DNA of 64,000 nucleotides from Arthrinium phaeospermum (GCA_006503535.1 QYRS01000011.1:2108001-2172000), one strand, 5' to 3'; positions 1-11,160 are shown, counted from the first letter of the stretch. Program-made: numbers and translations. Notes: generated by a model not told the origin, from the sequence alone.

Positions 1-1476
1 GGTGATAGCCCGGGGCGACGGGGAGATGGAGGGCAACGTCTCGAAGAAGCTTCCTCCGCGGATCAAAACAGGACGGTGTTTGCGGACTGTCCATGAATCC
101 ATGCAGGCAGTCGTTGCGAAAAGAGGCAGGTGGTTAGTTGTTGATTTGCGTGCGTACGGCTAATATACGCCAATCCACCCTTATTTCCACAGAATTCGCA
201 GTTCGATGGCATTTCATGCTGTGCCGTGAAGTCGTTCCGAGATTAATTGGTCAGATCTGATTGGTCCCAGAGACCGAATCCTCCGTGGGGTTGCACACCC
301 TCACCCCATTGGCTGCGCGCCACTACCCGGATTAGGTGTAATATTACAGTCGCCAAGCTGGAGAAACCCGGTGACGGCTCCTTTCTGCGGCCGAATCACA
401 ACCCTCAATTATGTCGCTACCGTTGTTTTCCCCCAGAATCGGCTTCCCCATAGGAGTGTGACTAACGGTGTGACCGTTGGACTGACTACGCCAAGCGTGC
501 GTCAGTCTTTGGGATCTCTCACCGAAAATCTGACATGATCTGCGGCGAATGTGCAGAGTTGGTCTCCAGACCCCTGTGGACACAGTCACACGACGACAAT
601 TGAACAAGAGCCTCGCGAATCATGTGCGCTCCCCTCTGCCCCTGTTACTGTGGTTCGCTTACCCAATACGCGGCGTTCGAGTTCATGCGGGTGCTGACCG
701 TCAGCATTTCGCATTTGCTGTGGGGCCAATCACGCCGGCGGCCCAGTCATACGCGCGGGTTAGAAACATCCGGTAAAGGCCGTAAACGACGAGACCCCTG
801 GCAGAGCTAACGGGCTTGGCCCTTACCGAGCCTGACAGGAAACGGTCGGGCCGCCTTCGTAGGGCTGAGCCTTGCGGGCCCTTACCCCTGCATCTATCCA
901 CACACATGCGTGGTGCGTGATGAGGGAAAAAAGGGCCCTCACACTCAGCTTACCTGCCTCATCTACGGAGTTCCCGCTTGGGAAACCCTGGTTCCACACC
1001 TTTCTATCTTGTGATTGGGAAGCATGTTGCCGGCCATAAGAGGCGGTCTAGCACGAGCACACAGCCTGGTCTGTATTGTCATTTGGACCGCTCAACTTCG
1101 GTTCCGAGATTTGGTTGGGCGCTGGGAGTCATAAAGCGGGCATTGCCAGCGGGCGAGTTCCGCATGAGACTCAGGGCAAGGCTGTCTTGTGTAAAACGCC
1201 CCCTTCTGTTGGCCCGGAGTTTGTATAACAGTATTCGATTACTGACCCGAGTGTGGGTGGATACGCAATCAAGGGACGGATGAGACCAAAAAGTGAGCTT
1301 ATATAAGTCATTGTTGTTTCCGAGGTGTGTCTTCTCGATCCTGATGACCAGAGCCGCATCATAACTCGTTGCATTTTGTTACCCGTTCACTCTAAGATCA
1401 AACGATATACCATCTAACCCATAACAATCCTTGCCAAGAACACTTGCTTAACCGCCTCTCTCTGACTTCTCTCATC
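1..1476. other. Intergenic, no gene seen
   Basis: No open frame here has domain-like composition, and I found no splice-joined frame that continues. Only short overlapping frames on both strands are present. The last ~100 bases are the presumed promoter and 5' leader of the terpene synthase gene. Confidence 0.5.
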
Positions 1477-2702
1477 ATGAGTTCCGTGGGGACCGTAACC
1501 GCAGTGCTCCATAGCCTGTCTCCCCAGTCGTGGTACTCAAGTAACCGGGCCGGCAATGCTCTCGCCAATGACGACATGTTGAAACATGATGTAAAGACAC
1601 CGGAGAAGACGCTAGGAGAGAGACTCCGTCCTATTATCACCTCCTTTGTGGAGGATGACCTCAAGTATGAACCAAGACCAGCCAGAGACAACACCGCCCT
1701 ATGGAAGGCGGCGGACGAGTACGCCGGCCAGACCGGCGTACTGAGAGAGCCGGGCTCCCGATCGGCCAAGATCTTCCAGACAGGGGTCATGTACGCAGCG
1801 GTAAGCTCAAAACCAATCCACGCCTAATCCCACCATCATGTTTTGCTGACTTGTCCCGCGGACTAGTGCTGCGTGCCGAGACACCCCGTTGAGGTCCAGG
1901 TCTACGTCGCCATGTACAGCTGGCTTGGCCTGCTGCTCGACGACTCGGCCGCCGAGCACGAGGACGAGTTCGCCCGGTTCGGGGCGCGGTGGGCGGGTGG
2001 CGAGCGGCACCCCCTGCCCCTCCTGCAAGCCTGGGCCGACCTCCTGCGGCTGACCTACAAGTACTGGGACGCCGCCCCGGCCAATTTCATCGTGACGGCG
2101 TCGCTCAACTTCCTCAACTCGAACCTGTTGCAGACGGGCGCCGCCTTCCGGGGCATCGCGGCAGCTGCGGCCGCGAATGGTAGTAGTGGCAACTCGAACA
2201 ACAGCGGCCGCAGCTGGGCGCGGTATGTCCGGGAGAAAGATGGCGGCGGCGATGCCGTCGCCTACTTCACGTTTCCCAAGTCCATGTACCCCAACCAGGA
2301 GGAGTACCTGGAGTGTATCCCGGACCTCGCCCGGTATATCAACCTAGCCAACGACGTCTTATCGTAAGTGACCCCCACTACCCAACGCCCCCAACCCCCG
2401 ACAGAAGACTGACGCTCATATCACCCAGATTCTACAAAGAGGAGATAGCAGGCGAAGACGACAACTTCATCAGCCAGATGGCCATGTACGAGGCCAAGGA
2501 CAAGATGGCCGTCGTGGAAGACCTCGTCGAGGACGTGGCCCAGGCGGTGGCGCGGATCCGGGCCACCATCCGGGGCAAGGAGCCCTACGCGTCGGCGGTC
2601 GAGGACCACATCCTCGGCTACGTGGCCTTCCACAAGCTGAGCCCGCGCTACCGGCTCTCCGAAGTGGGTCTGGGCGAGGAGACGTTCAAGGTCGTCCCCT
2701 GA
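1477..2702 (+). CDS. TRI5-family (trichodiene-synthase-like) sesquiterpene synthase
   Basis: Three exons: 1477-1800, 1867-2363 and 2429-2702, giving 364 aa. This is close to the ~375 aa usual for trichodiene synthases. Phases are 0 and 2, and intron 1 has a TGCTGAC branch site. Class I terpene cyclases ionise farnesyl diphosphate using Mg2+ held by an Asp-rich motif and an NSE triad. Both are visible: DDSAAEHEDE at about residues 133-142 (after YSWLGLLL) and NDVLSFYKE at about 270-278, with N270, S274 and E278 in the correct spacing. The junction LS|FYKE is restored only by splicing, which supports the model. The enzyme should be cytosolic. The product cannot be read from sequence; longiborneol- or trichodiene-type cyclases are the nearest families. 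No P450 or other tailoring gene lies next to it in this window. The start is the first ATG of the open frame. Confidence 0.88.
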
Positions 2703-2930
2703 TCAGCACCGAAGGAGGTTGACGGTCTTTCTATTTATCTTTTTCGATTTGGCAATGGTTGAATGAATGGGGGTTTAAAAAGACTAGCCTGCCGCAAGGC
2801 ACTGATAGCTGATACGTTTACGAATTATCGACATTGCTTCACATTCGTCTTTGACCTTGGCTGCTCCTGTACACAATCTAGCGGCCCGTGCTGGAGATGG
2901 TGCGCTGCGACCAACTTCTGGTAACACGAG

Positions 2931-3841
2931 TCAACAATCCCTCAACATCCCGGCGTAAAACCGCACAGAATCCGGCCGCAAGGGTAACGGGCGCGGCGCA
3001 GGCGCGTCCTCGTGCTCGCACGAACAGGTCTTACTGTGCCGCCACGGCAATGGCCGAAAGTCCCTTCCGACCCGATACGGACTATTTGCGTACCGTTGGC
3101 GTACGGCCTCGAATACTTCGAGGTAGTTGTCCGGGTCCACTCGGAGGTCTTCCGCGTCCGGGTGGGGGATGACTGTATAGTAGGACACCGGATCGCACCG
3201 ATAGTACCAATCCATCATGAGCTCGTAGGCCGTCTGTAGTAGCGTAGCAGAGTTAGTATTCACCTATTGATTTCTTCTAGCCTGTGATGGTGCGAGGTTG
3301 GTCATACTACAAGGAACCAGTAATCTTGGCGACTACCGTAACTCCAAGTATCAGCAAGCGTCAGTTCCCTGATGTCGAAGCCGTGACTGATGCCCCGCAG
3401 CTCGGAGCCTCTTTCAAAGAGCTCCGGAATGATGCCGGGGTGGCTGAGACGCAGACGAACGATGCGGTCCCACTCGTCGCTTAGCACCTCGGTCCAGTCG
3501 AGCTCGAAACGGAGGTTGTCGAGGGCGATGGTGTCGAGGGCGAAGTTGACCCATGTGTAGATGGGATCCCCGCCCCCGGTGAACGCTTTGGTGTAACCGC
3601 CCACGCCTTCCAGATAGGCGCGAGCCTCGTGGCAGGCCTGCAAGGCGGGCGGCGTCGTGCTGCGCGAGCGCAAACACTTCAATTCCGGAAAGTCCGGCCA
3701 GCCGGTGTCGCACCAATGCTCATCCTCCTCCTCGCCCTCGAAAACGGCGCGTATGTCGACCTGTCGCGGGGGGATGCTCAGATCCCAGATCTCGCGCCGC
3801 AGTTCTGGGGGTAGCCGTGGGAAGGGGTGGAATGAGGTCAT
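2931..3841 (-). CDS. 2EXR-domain protein, tandem copy 1
   Basis: Two exons: 3841-3308 and 3233-2931, giving 278 aa. The donor GTATGA sits just before an in-frame stop. The intron has an ACTAAC branch and a CTACAG acceptor, and phase is 0. The N-terminus has the fungal 2EXR signature (FHPFPRLPPELRREIW, then a PPALQACHEAR segment near residue 65), an F-box-like helix region of unknown biochemical role. Exon 2 carries RCDPVSYY and WRHSKTCSCE, both shared with the neighbouring copy. The two genes are head-to-tail with about 400 bp between them, which indicates tandem duplication. The protein is probably intracellular because no signal peptide is visible. Function is unknown. Confidence 0.8.
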
Positions 3842-4250
3842 CGCAGTAGGCAGGCTAAGATGTACGGACGTCTAGCAGGATGTTATGTCATCAAGGGTAG
3901 GGCGACTAGTGAGAATGAATGCGGATACTACCCACTGCACTTTCTGATACACTGCACGTCCTTGGAATATGTAGCAGATGAATGCTGAGCTGGTTTCCGT
4001 GATCCTTGTCGCCTGAACTCGGAGGTTTTGACGGAGTATTGATGCGGGGAAGTCCCGGCCTCTACATGGGCCATTGGAGCTGACTTACTAAGCAAGCCAA
4101 AGAGCTGCCAGCCTACTTAAAGCATTAGCTACCACTACACTTGTATCTGCCTGGTCCTTACGTTTCTATCCCCATTAAATACACAATCTCCATTCTGGTC
4201 TCAGCTTCTTGTCCCTCAATGGTTCAACACTCGAACTGTACGAATGAATG
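3842..4250. other. Intergenic between tandem 2EXR genes
   Basis: This is the promoter of copy 1 plus the 3' region of copy 2 (both on the minus strand). Nothing else was seen. Confidence 0.4.
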
Positions 4251-5205
4251 CTATTGGTTTGGCGGAGGAGTATCCTCCTCTTCCGTCAGGATATCTCCTT
4301 CTGCGTCTGTGGAGACTGAGCTAGGGGTCGACGCGCTCCTGTCCTCGCAAGTGCAGGTCTCGCTATGCCGCCAGCTGTTTGGCCGCCAAAACCTCGGATT
4401 TGCCGACCCCGCTGCCAAGTACCTTTCGCCCGCAGCTTTGAATATCTCATTGAAGTTGTCCTTGTTCATCTCGACGTCCCCCAGATGCTGGGGGCAACGG
4501 ATTCTGATGTAGTAGGATACCGGATCGCACCTGTCGTAGCAACCCCACATGTATTCATATGCCCCTAGAGAAAGAGCGGCGAAGTCAGTAGGCACACAGT
4601 CTGATTGCAAGACACTTACCCCGGTGGGGGACCTTTTGGCGAGGATGCAAGGCTATGTGGCCAGTCACTCTTACCATTAGCCATTGATCCTCGTATGAAA
4701 TCGGAAATGGGCCGGTCTCAGAGACAGTAAGTTCCTCGACGTTGGAACGTGCAAGAGACGATTTTATTTCATAGTCGCAGAAGAAATCCACGTCTATACC
4801 ACTTGCGCAATGGAGGGCTAAACGGATGATACGCTCGTACTCCTCTTCGAATAGCACTTCAAAGTGGAATTTAGAGCAGATGGTGTCGACGGAAAAGTCC
4901 ACCCACGTGTAGATAGGATCCGAGCCCCCGGTGAAGGCTCGGGTGTAGCCGCCGCCGCCGCGCTCCTCCAGACAGGCGCGGGATTCGCGACAAGCTTGCA
5001 GGGCGGGCGGCGTCTTGGTAGACGAGTGAAAGCGGATCGGTTCCCGGCTGCGCCAGTATTCGTACTCATCCCAGTGCGGCTCGTAATCGGATTCCAGCTC
5101 CTCGAAAACAGCGCGGATCTCGACCCAGCGCGGAAGGACGGTCAGATGCCAGATCTGTCGGCGCAATTCTGGGGGCAACCGCGGAAACGGATGGAATGAG
5201 GTCAT
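4251..5205 (-). CDS. 2EXR-domain protein, tandem copy 2
   Basis: Two exons: 5205-4620 and 4564-4251, giving 299 aa. The intron has a consensus GTAAGT donor, a CTGAC branch and a TCTCTAG acceptor, and phase is 1. The start is the ATG at 5205, because upstream in-frame codons are not ATG. The N-terminus (MTSFHPFPRLPPELRR) is nearly identical to copy 1. The middle has diverged strongly, while RCDPVSYY and the cysteine motif WRHSETCTCE in exon 2 are kept. Exon 1 runs further than in copy 1 before splicing, adding about 18 residues. The tail is acidic and Ser/Thr/Pro-rich. This is a fast-diverging paralogue of unknown function. Confidence 0.8.
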
Positions 5206-5653
5206 GGAGAGCAGAAAAATACGTGGGTTTATAGGCAATTAGGTAATCGATACACGGGGGGACCCTGAATGAGAGATTGACGAGAATATCTTTACTTCTA
5301 CAAGATGCTGCGGTCTGCTATTCCTCAGTGGCAGAGTGGATTCGGCCATCCTGTCGACCGAATTCGGGGGGGGTTCGACTTCTTTAGGGCGTGGTGCGGG
5401 GTCGTAGTGCGGGCGTGCCCACTAAGGAACCAGCGGGCAGCGCTGTGAGCTAAGCTCGGCCTCTGCCCCTCACCCACATTTGGAAATGAGATCAAACCCC
5501 GACAGATCAGCACACTGCTCGAGTACATAAACCCCAGATCTCCAGCTGTCCCTCAAGGTGTTCGGGTCTTATCAAACTACATCACCATCCTACCAACCGA
5601 TTCAGTCCTATCAAACCCCTGTTAGTTCTATTATTATCCCAAATACTGCCAAA
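5206..5653. other. Divergent promoter, 2EXR copy 2 and GFA-type gene
   Basis: This is shared upstream DNA for the minus-strand 2EXR gene and the plus-strand zinc protein. The last ~100 bases are C/T/A-rich and include short CCTATCAAAC-like repeats typical of a fungal 5' leader. A tRNA-like A-box/B-box pairing near 5330-5385 was examined and rejected. Confidence 0.4.
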
Positions 5654-6204
5654 ATGAGTCTTAGCGGTAGCTGCTTGTGCGGGGCGATCAACTACGAGAG
5701 TAGCAGTAAGTCACTGCCCCTCAGGGGCCTTTTTCCCTTTGCGACACGCAAGACTAATTTGGAATGCTGCAATCCAGAGGAACCTCAGGTCAAGGCGCTC
5801 TGCCACTGCACCGATTGCCAGAAGTGGACCGGCGGCGCATTCACCTCCAACGCCGTCGTCCCCGCCGATGGCTTCAAGGTGGTGAAGGGTAAGCTTCAAA
5901 TCACTTACCTGTGATGCGACGCCTGAAAACTGACCGCAAAATCCAATTCCCAGGCGAGCCCAAGACCTATGATGTCACCGGCGACTCGGGCAAGAACAAC
6001 CGCCACTTCTTCTGCGGCACCTGCGGCTCCGGCCTCTACACCAAGCTCGACATCATGCCCGACGTCATCATCATCAAGGCCGGCGGTCTGGACAACGGCA
6101 AGGCGGCCCTGGACGGCAAGGTCGACGTCGAGTTCTACTGCAAGGACCGCGTCTCGTACCTGTCCGACCAGCCGGGCGCCAAGCAGACGCCTGCGTTCAG
6201 TTAG
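5654..6204 (+). CDS. GFA/CENP-V-type zinc-binding protein
   Basis: Three exons: 5654-5705, 5778-5888 and 5954-6204, giving 137 aa, typical for the family. Both introns are phase 1. Intron 1 could be read through in frame, but splicing it joins the conserved N-terminal strand directly to KALCHCTDCQKW as in other family members. Zinc ligands are visible: CLCG near residues 8-11, CHCTDC near 28-33, and CGTCGSG in exon 3. The family (glutathione-dependent formaldehyde-activating enzyme / CENP-V) binds zinc through these cysteines. True enzymatic activity has been questioned, so only the fold is safe. The protein is small, soluble and probably cytosolic. Confidence 0.87.
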
Positions 6205-7860
6205 ATTGGAAAGCAGTCATTTGAAGAGGCTGTTTGTTAACAATGTGCTGGTATAACCTGTATTTGAGCATGTTTATATAGCTTGAAGTCGGTACATAGT
6301 TGATCAAAGTCTCGCCATCATCGAAAGCCCCGCTGTTTTTGAAGTGCGGTGTTCTACAGGGTGTTGGAACCGAACATAACTCAAGCCGATATTGCATCTA
6401 TTGTCTCCTCGCGCCAGTAAAATCTAGCCAGTTGATCCTAATGACTTTGGTTGGCATTCATGAATGAATGCATAGTCTCAAGGCCTTTTAAAGGATTTGT
6501 TGAAAGATAGACTGCTCAGCTGTGTACCCGGACGGTCCATTGATTCGGGGGTGCCGTGCCCGGGCTCTGGTGGGTCTGTGGTACTTTTCACCCCTCCAAA
6601 ATGCCCAATTACGTCGGGAATCTGATTGAATCTTCAAGGCTTTTGGTCTTGACAATTGACTAGATGTGCGAATCAGCCCGAGAGTTCCAAGCATGAAATT
6701 TGACAAGGCGTGCAGTATGGTGTTGCGGCGGCAGCTTATGCGACTCTCTGCCTTGGTCACAACCCGTCAACAGAATCGAGCTCCGTTTTGGCATGTTGAG
6801 CCTCATTTCATCCGGAGAGCTCATGCAGTGTCACAGCATTGGTGCACCCCCTCGTACTACCTATGAACCGTTATTGGTGGCTGAGACATGCAAGGGAAAT
6901 TTGAAGTAAGCCTCATGACGTCTCCTCTTCTAGGTCTTGATGACTCATCACACCATTCCGCTGCACTTTCGGTTCAAATCAGCCTACGAAGAACATTCGC
7001 CAAAGCGCTTCACGCAGAATCATGGGGACCCGACTTCGCGCACGACACCCACGGGAACGCCGACAGTACCCGGCCACTTGGTGGAGCTGACTTAGAGATG
7101 AACACCCTTTGCGTCGCCCATTCGCTTCATCATCTTTCTGTGTGGGTATATACACACACCGCTTGCTAGTGCTGATGTACTGCTGGGCCTGGATTGAGTG
7201 AGTCAGGGGCAACAGGAACAGCATGGTGGGCGGACCGGACCGGACCGTTGCCAGTGAAACTTCAAGACTGTGAGGCAAGTCTCGAGGCATGGCTTGAAAA
7301 GATGATTCAACACTGAACGTGATGACGCAAGGGGGTGCGATGCAAGGCGATGCACTCATCCGTCGCCTCCAGACGTTCCCCCTTGCATCGAACCCATTTG
7401 TCGGCGATCCGATACTCCGGCCCGTCATCCGGGACTTCTTTCGTCTCCTGTGATTTACGGGTCGAGACCACCCATCTGGACCGGAAAGGTGGGGTGCAAG
7501 GGGTGTGGGACGGTAGAGGTGCCAAACACTAATTCGACTTCATCTATCAGACGGACAAGCCAGAACAGCGTGCATGCGCCCGCATTCCCAACAAGTGCAG
7601 TTCATGTTCAATTGTAACTTATTGCGGTGCCATGCGATATGTCTCATAATGTTAGTTCCAATTGGTGATTCCAGAACTCGTCAATAAGCTCTGATGACAT
7701 GCTCTTGATGCGCAACCCCCTTTTAGTGTCAATCCCCCCTCCTGAACGTGCCCCACAATTTCACAGCGTCATCACCACCATCACCATCACGTCCTACGAA
7801 CTTTGACAGAAAGAGCCAAAGACGAGCACCTCTCCTAGCATTATTTCACAACGAAACATC
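6205..7860. other. Long intergenic stretch, nothing recognised
   Basis: About 1.65 kb without a supportable gene. The frames present on both strands are short, lack domain-like composition and do not join across plausible introns. The final ~120 bases contain CACCACCATCACC-like simple sequence in what is probably the 5' leader of the VOC gene. Confidence 0.5.
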
Positions 7861-8576
7861 ATGTATCGGTGTCCTGTACTATCGAGCCGACTCCTATCCA
7901 GCAGCATCATTGCCAATAGAAGTACCACCAGTACCATTATCAGACCCAGCACCATCGCTAGCTTCACCCAGCACCACCACCCCCGCCGCAACATGGCTTC
8001 CAAGTCCCCCAGCAGCCTCGCCAAAGTGCGCTCCCTCGACCACCTGGTCCTGACGGTCCAGAACCTGCAGACCAGCGTGCGCTTCTACGAGTCCGTACTG
8101 GGCATGCGCCACACCACCTTCTCCGGCGAAGGGGACACCAAAACCGAGCGGCACGCCCTCGTCTTCGGCACGCAAAAGATCAACCTGCACGTCAAGGGAC
8201 GCGAGTTCGCGCCCAAGGCCCAAAACGCGCAGCCCGGCTCCGCCGACCTCTGTTTCCTGGTCGACGAGGACGTCGAGATGGTGGCCGCGCGCCTGCGCAA
8301 CCAGCGCGCCGACGTCGAGGTCCTCGAGGGGGGCGGCGTCGTCGAGCGGACGGGGGCCCGCTCCAGGTTGCGGAGTGTTTACGTGCGGGATCCGGATGGG
8401 AATTTGGTTGAGTGGGTCTTTCCTAATTTGTTTTTTTGTACCTTTTTCGGACATGGTGAATGATAACTAACAAGCATCGCCACACGCGCAGGCTTTCGAA
8501 TGAGGTAGGGGATTCGGACATCGGTGGCATTAAGGATGTCCCTGGCATGGAGGATGTTCCGGTCAATCCGTCCTAA
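7861..8576 (+). CDS. VOC/glyoxalase-fold protein, GLOD5-like
   Basis: Two exons: 7861-8411 and 8492-8576, giving 211 aa. The intron (GTGGGT ... CGCGCAG, phase 2) is required to complete DPDGNLVELSNE. Without it the reading frame runs into unlike sequence. The protein has one vicinal-oxygen-chelate domain: LDHLVLTV with H61, INLHVKG in the middle, and the terminal Glu (about E184) in NLVELSN, all at metal-ligand positions of the fold. The segment order matches glyoxalase-domain-containing protein 5 relatives. The first ~45 residues are rich in Arg, Ser and Thr with no acidic residue, which suggests a mitochondrial targeting peptide. An internal ATG at 7993 could start a cytosolic form. The substrate is unknown. 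The 3' end converges with the kinase-like gene. Confidence 0.85.
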
Positions 8577-9842
8577 CGGTGTAGAGCTTATTACTCGCGG
8601 CATGATCCGACAAAGCGTGAACGTAGTAGCAGATATTATATAACATTGAAAGACATCTTCTTCCCACATGCCTTCGGGCACCTTCCACTTCCTGTCCCGC
8701 CTGGGCCGCTCAACCTCGAGCTCCCCCACGGTTTCGCCAGAGCAGTACAACTCGCCCGCGCGAAGCGAGCACGCCATCTGCTCCGTGTACATCAAGTCCT
8801 CGATTATCACCCCGCTCGGTCCCCAACCACCCGGACCGAGAAGGGTAATCCCCGGGAAGTTGACCATCCAAGCATTGTCGTGCCTGTCGATGAGGACATT
8901 ACTAGGAGAAGGGTCCGACCAGGTGATGGCTTTATCGTGAAGCGCCCGCACATTTGCCGTCAGCTCGGCGGAGTTCTCAGGGGCCTTGCCCGGTACCAGA
9001 CGGCCTTTGACGTCGATCCAGTCGAAGAGCAGGCCGAACACGCTCCTGCCGTCCCGCACGATCCCGCGGAGGCGCGAGAGGCGTGGCCCGGTGGGCGGAC
9101 GAGGCATGTTCACCACTACCTGGGTAGAGAGCTGGATCTCCGCCCGGGACGCCATCGGGCATTCGTCCGCCGGCTTGAAGAAACAAGTGACGAGGCGGCC
9201 TTGGTGGTCGTGCACGAAGACCTTCCCGGGGCGTTTGATCAAAACGTCCTCGGCGCCGGCACGGTCGTACCACAGCTCGACGTCGGACGGATGGTAAGAC
9301 TTGACGTGCGGCTCTGCGCTGTCCAGGAATTCTTCCCCCAATTTGACCGAGGTACCCATGTGATGGTGCTCAAAGGATCCGTATCCAAAACTTGTCTCCC
9401 ATGCCTCATTACCATCCACACGGAGTGCTTGCATCTTCTCGTCGGTGGCCCCCAGTACGCAACAGAATCGCGGCGCAAACATGTAGTCCGACAAAGTCGG
9501 GCGTCCCTTCCTCTGGGGACGGGACTGCGCCGAGGGCGCGAGCTCGGCGATCAGAGGCTCAAAGGGCTTGGATAGCCACCTGCACGCATCTCCCGTATCG
9601 GTAGGATCCCATTTGCTCGACCGGCGGCGGAGGAGGTCCAGGTGTTGGGTGTACTGCTCTCGGGCCAATGGAGACTCGCGGAATCGAGCGAATTCGGTTC
9701 GGCAGAGGAAGACGGATCCAGTGCTAGCCCGGATGACGAATCGGCAGTCTTTGTGCCATCGGTCTACTCTCCAGGATGCAACGCCGTAGTGTGGAAGCTT
9801 GTTCACTTTGCGAGCTGCCGTCGTGATGAACTTATGCATCAT
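8379..9842 (-). CDS. Degenerate protein-kinase-like protein
   Basis: Uninterrupted frame of 487 aa from the ATG at 9842 (upstream in-frame codons are not ATG). Around residues 295-325 there is a kinase-type catalytic loop (ALHDKAITWSDPSPSNVLID) followed by VNFPG where DFG would stand. The fold is therefore kinase-like, but the metal-binding DFG Asp appears replaced and activity is doubtful. Family membership beyond this is not clear. As drawn, the last ~65 codons overlap the convergent VOC coding sequence by 198 bp. A 3' intron or earlier end near 8640 is possible, because the protein loses kinase character after the WEEDVF segment. The N-terminus is basic and could be organelle-directed. Confidence 0.6.
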   Translation of the reverse strand: MMHKFITTAARKVNKLPHYGVASWRVDRWHKDCRFVIRASTGSVFLCRTEFARFRESPLAREQYTQHLDLLRRRSSKWDPTDTGDACRWLSKPFEPLIAELAPSAQSRPQRKGRPTLSDYMFAPRFCCVLGATDEKMQALRVDGNEAWETSFGYGSFEHHHMGTSVKLGEEFLDSAEPHVKSYHPSDVELWYDRAGAEDVLIKRPGKVFVHDHQGRLVTCFFKPADECPMASRAEIQLSTQVVVNMPRPPTGPRLSRLRGIVRDGRSVFGLLFDWIDVKGRLVPGKAPENSAELTANVRALHDKAITWSDPSPSNVLIDRHDNAWMVNFPGITLLGPGGWGPSGVIIEDLMYTEQMACSLRAGELYCSGETVGELEVERPRRDRKWKVPEGMWEEDVFQCYIISATTFTLCRIMPRVISSTPLGRIDRNILHARDILNATDVRIPYLIRKPARVAMLVSYHSPCPKKVQKNKLGKTHSTKFPSGSRT

Positions 9843-10189
9843 CCTGGATTGAACTATTTTTGACGTGGTGAAATACGTTGCAAGCACAATTGGAGAAGCT
9901 CGATCGAATAGCTACGATCCTTCGCCTTAGAGCAGAGAGCCTCCGCTCCGAGTGGTCAGTGCTTGGTGGCTTTCTTGTTTGCTCTTCACTGGAACATTCT
10001 GTTCAGCTCCGTCCACTGGATAATTTTTCGTAGAGCTAACGCAGGTACACACGTAGGTGGCGGGCTTCGTACATATGTAATCACGCCAGGGCAAATATCG
10101 TAATGTAATGCTCTCAATTCCTCATTGAACGGCGCTTTGTATGGCAACACCATGCGCTTCGCCAATTAGCTATAGATGTCCGCTCGTAG
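9843..10189. other. Intergenic
   Basis: This lies between the start of the kinase-like gene and the 3' end of the orphan gene, both minus strand. It is the presumed promoter of the kinase-like gene. No feature was recognised. Confidence 0.4.
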
Positions 10190-11160
10190 TCACAAATCCT
10201 TTAGAAAAATGGTCACTCCTTGCTCTTTGAGATACCCCAGCGTCATTCCGTACGGTTTGAGGTAGTCGTCGATTTTGGCCTTTGTCCGGAACCAACGAAC
10301 GCCCACAGTAGTGAAAATGCGTCGAAGTGCCGCACGTAGAGCCGCAACCCAGGCGGTGTATCCGCGATCGTAATCCTTGAGCCGTAGCGTACAAGCCATG
10401 TCGAAGGCAGCTTTAACACTGGGGGTCTATCAAAGATTAGCGAAAAGCTCAATAAAACACCAGTCCGAACATCAACCACGTACCGCATCATGCTGCAGAG
10501 GAGCGAAAGAGGATCTCATGGCCGCCTCGCGGGCCATGATTGTAGATCTGTAAGCCGCTAGGGCTCCCTAGGTTATACAGACGACTCGTTAGCCATACCT
10601 AACCAGAATGGAGTTTTGGTTGATTGTACACCACCTACCACGCTGTCCTCGGGGACCCCATCAATACGGAATTCGGCCTTGTGTGTCTCGACGAGGCTGA
10701 CGAATGCCATGGCCAAGGCGCTGAGGGTCTTGGATATTTCAAGACGATCGTCCTCTGACTGGGTGAACTCGTGGTATTCATCAATTTCGAAGACCTGATC
10801 GCTCACCATGTCGACGATGGCACCGAATAGAATACTATCTCCACGAAGGAGGGCGGGAGCCTGTTCGCGAGAGCGGCGTTAGTAAACCCTTACCAATAAA
10901 TTGAAGAAACCGAGTGGGTTTGGGGGTATAGGTAATTCGACGATCATTACCGGTTGACAGATCTTGCCACTGCTACGGCAGCCTTGCTTCGCATCATCGC
11001 GACCACAGACCGACGAATTGCCCTTGAAGAAACAACTGAAGGTCGGCTGGACGTCAGCAGAGGGAGTGTAATTATACGCCCATGACGACATGCAAGGGTA
11101 GCAGGCCTTGATATCAGGCACTCCATTGGGTAGACCCTCCAAACGATTGGAGTCAGCCAT
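10190..11160 (-). CDS. Orphan four-exon protein
   Basis: Exons 11160-10894, 10860-10599, 10563-10484 and 10426-10190 join in phase to 281 aa. Intron 1 is a 33-nt GTAAGG..ACTAAC..ACAG and intron 2 (35 nt) is also at the lower size limit. Intron 3 has GTACGT and GCTAAT signals. The N-terminal third is Cys-rich (CYPCMSSW, then CFF, VCG, GCRSSGKIC), which suggests disulphides or metal binding. There is no clear signal peptide. The C-terminal half is helical and basic (ALRAALRRIFTTVG, WFRTKAKIDDYL). I recognise no domain. The phase-consistent joins support a real gene, although the exact third exon is less certain. Confidence 0.6.

Noticed and set aside
5330..5400. tRNA-like A-box (TGGCAGAGTGG) and B-box (GGTTCGAC) on the plus strand
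   Set aside because: The T stem and acceptor stem do not pair, and the central TTCGG/CCGAA hairpin does not give a 7-nt anticodon loop.
8646..9575. 309-codon plus-strand frame
   Set aside because: It is an antisense shadow of the kinase-like gene, Arg/His/Gly-rich with no domain.
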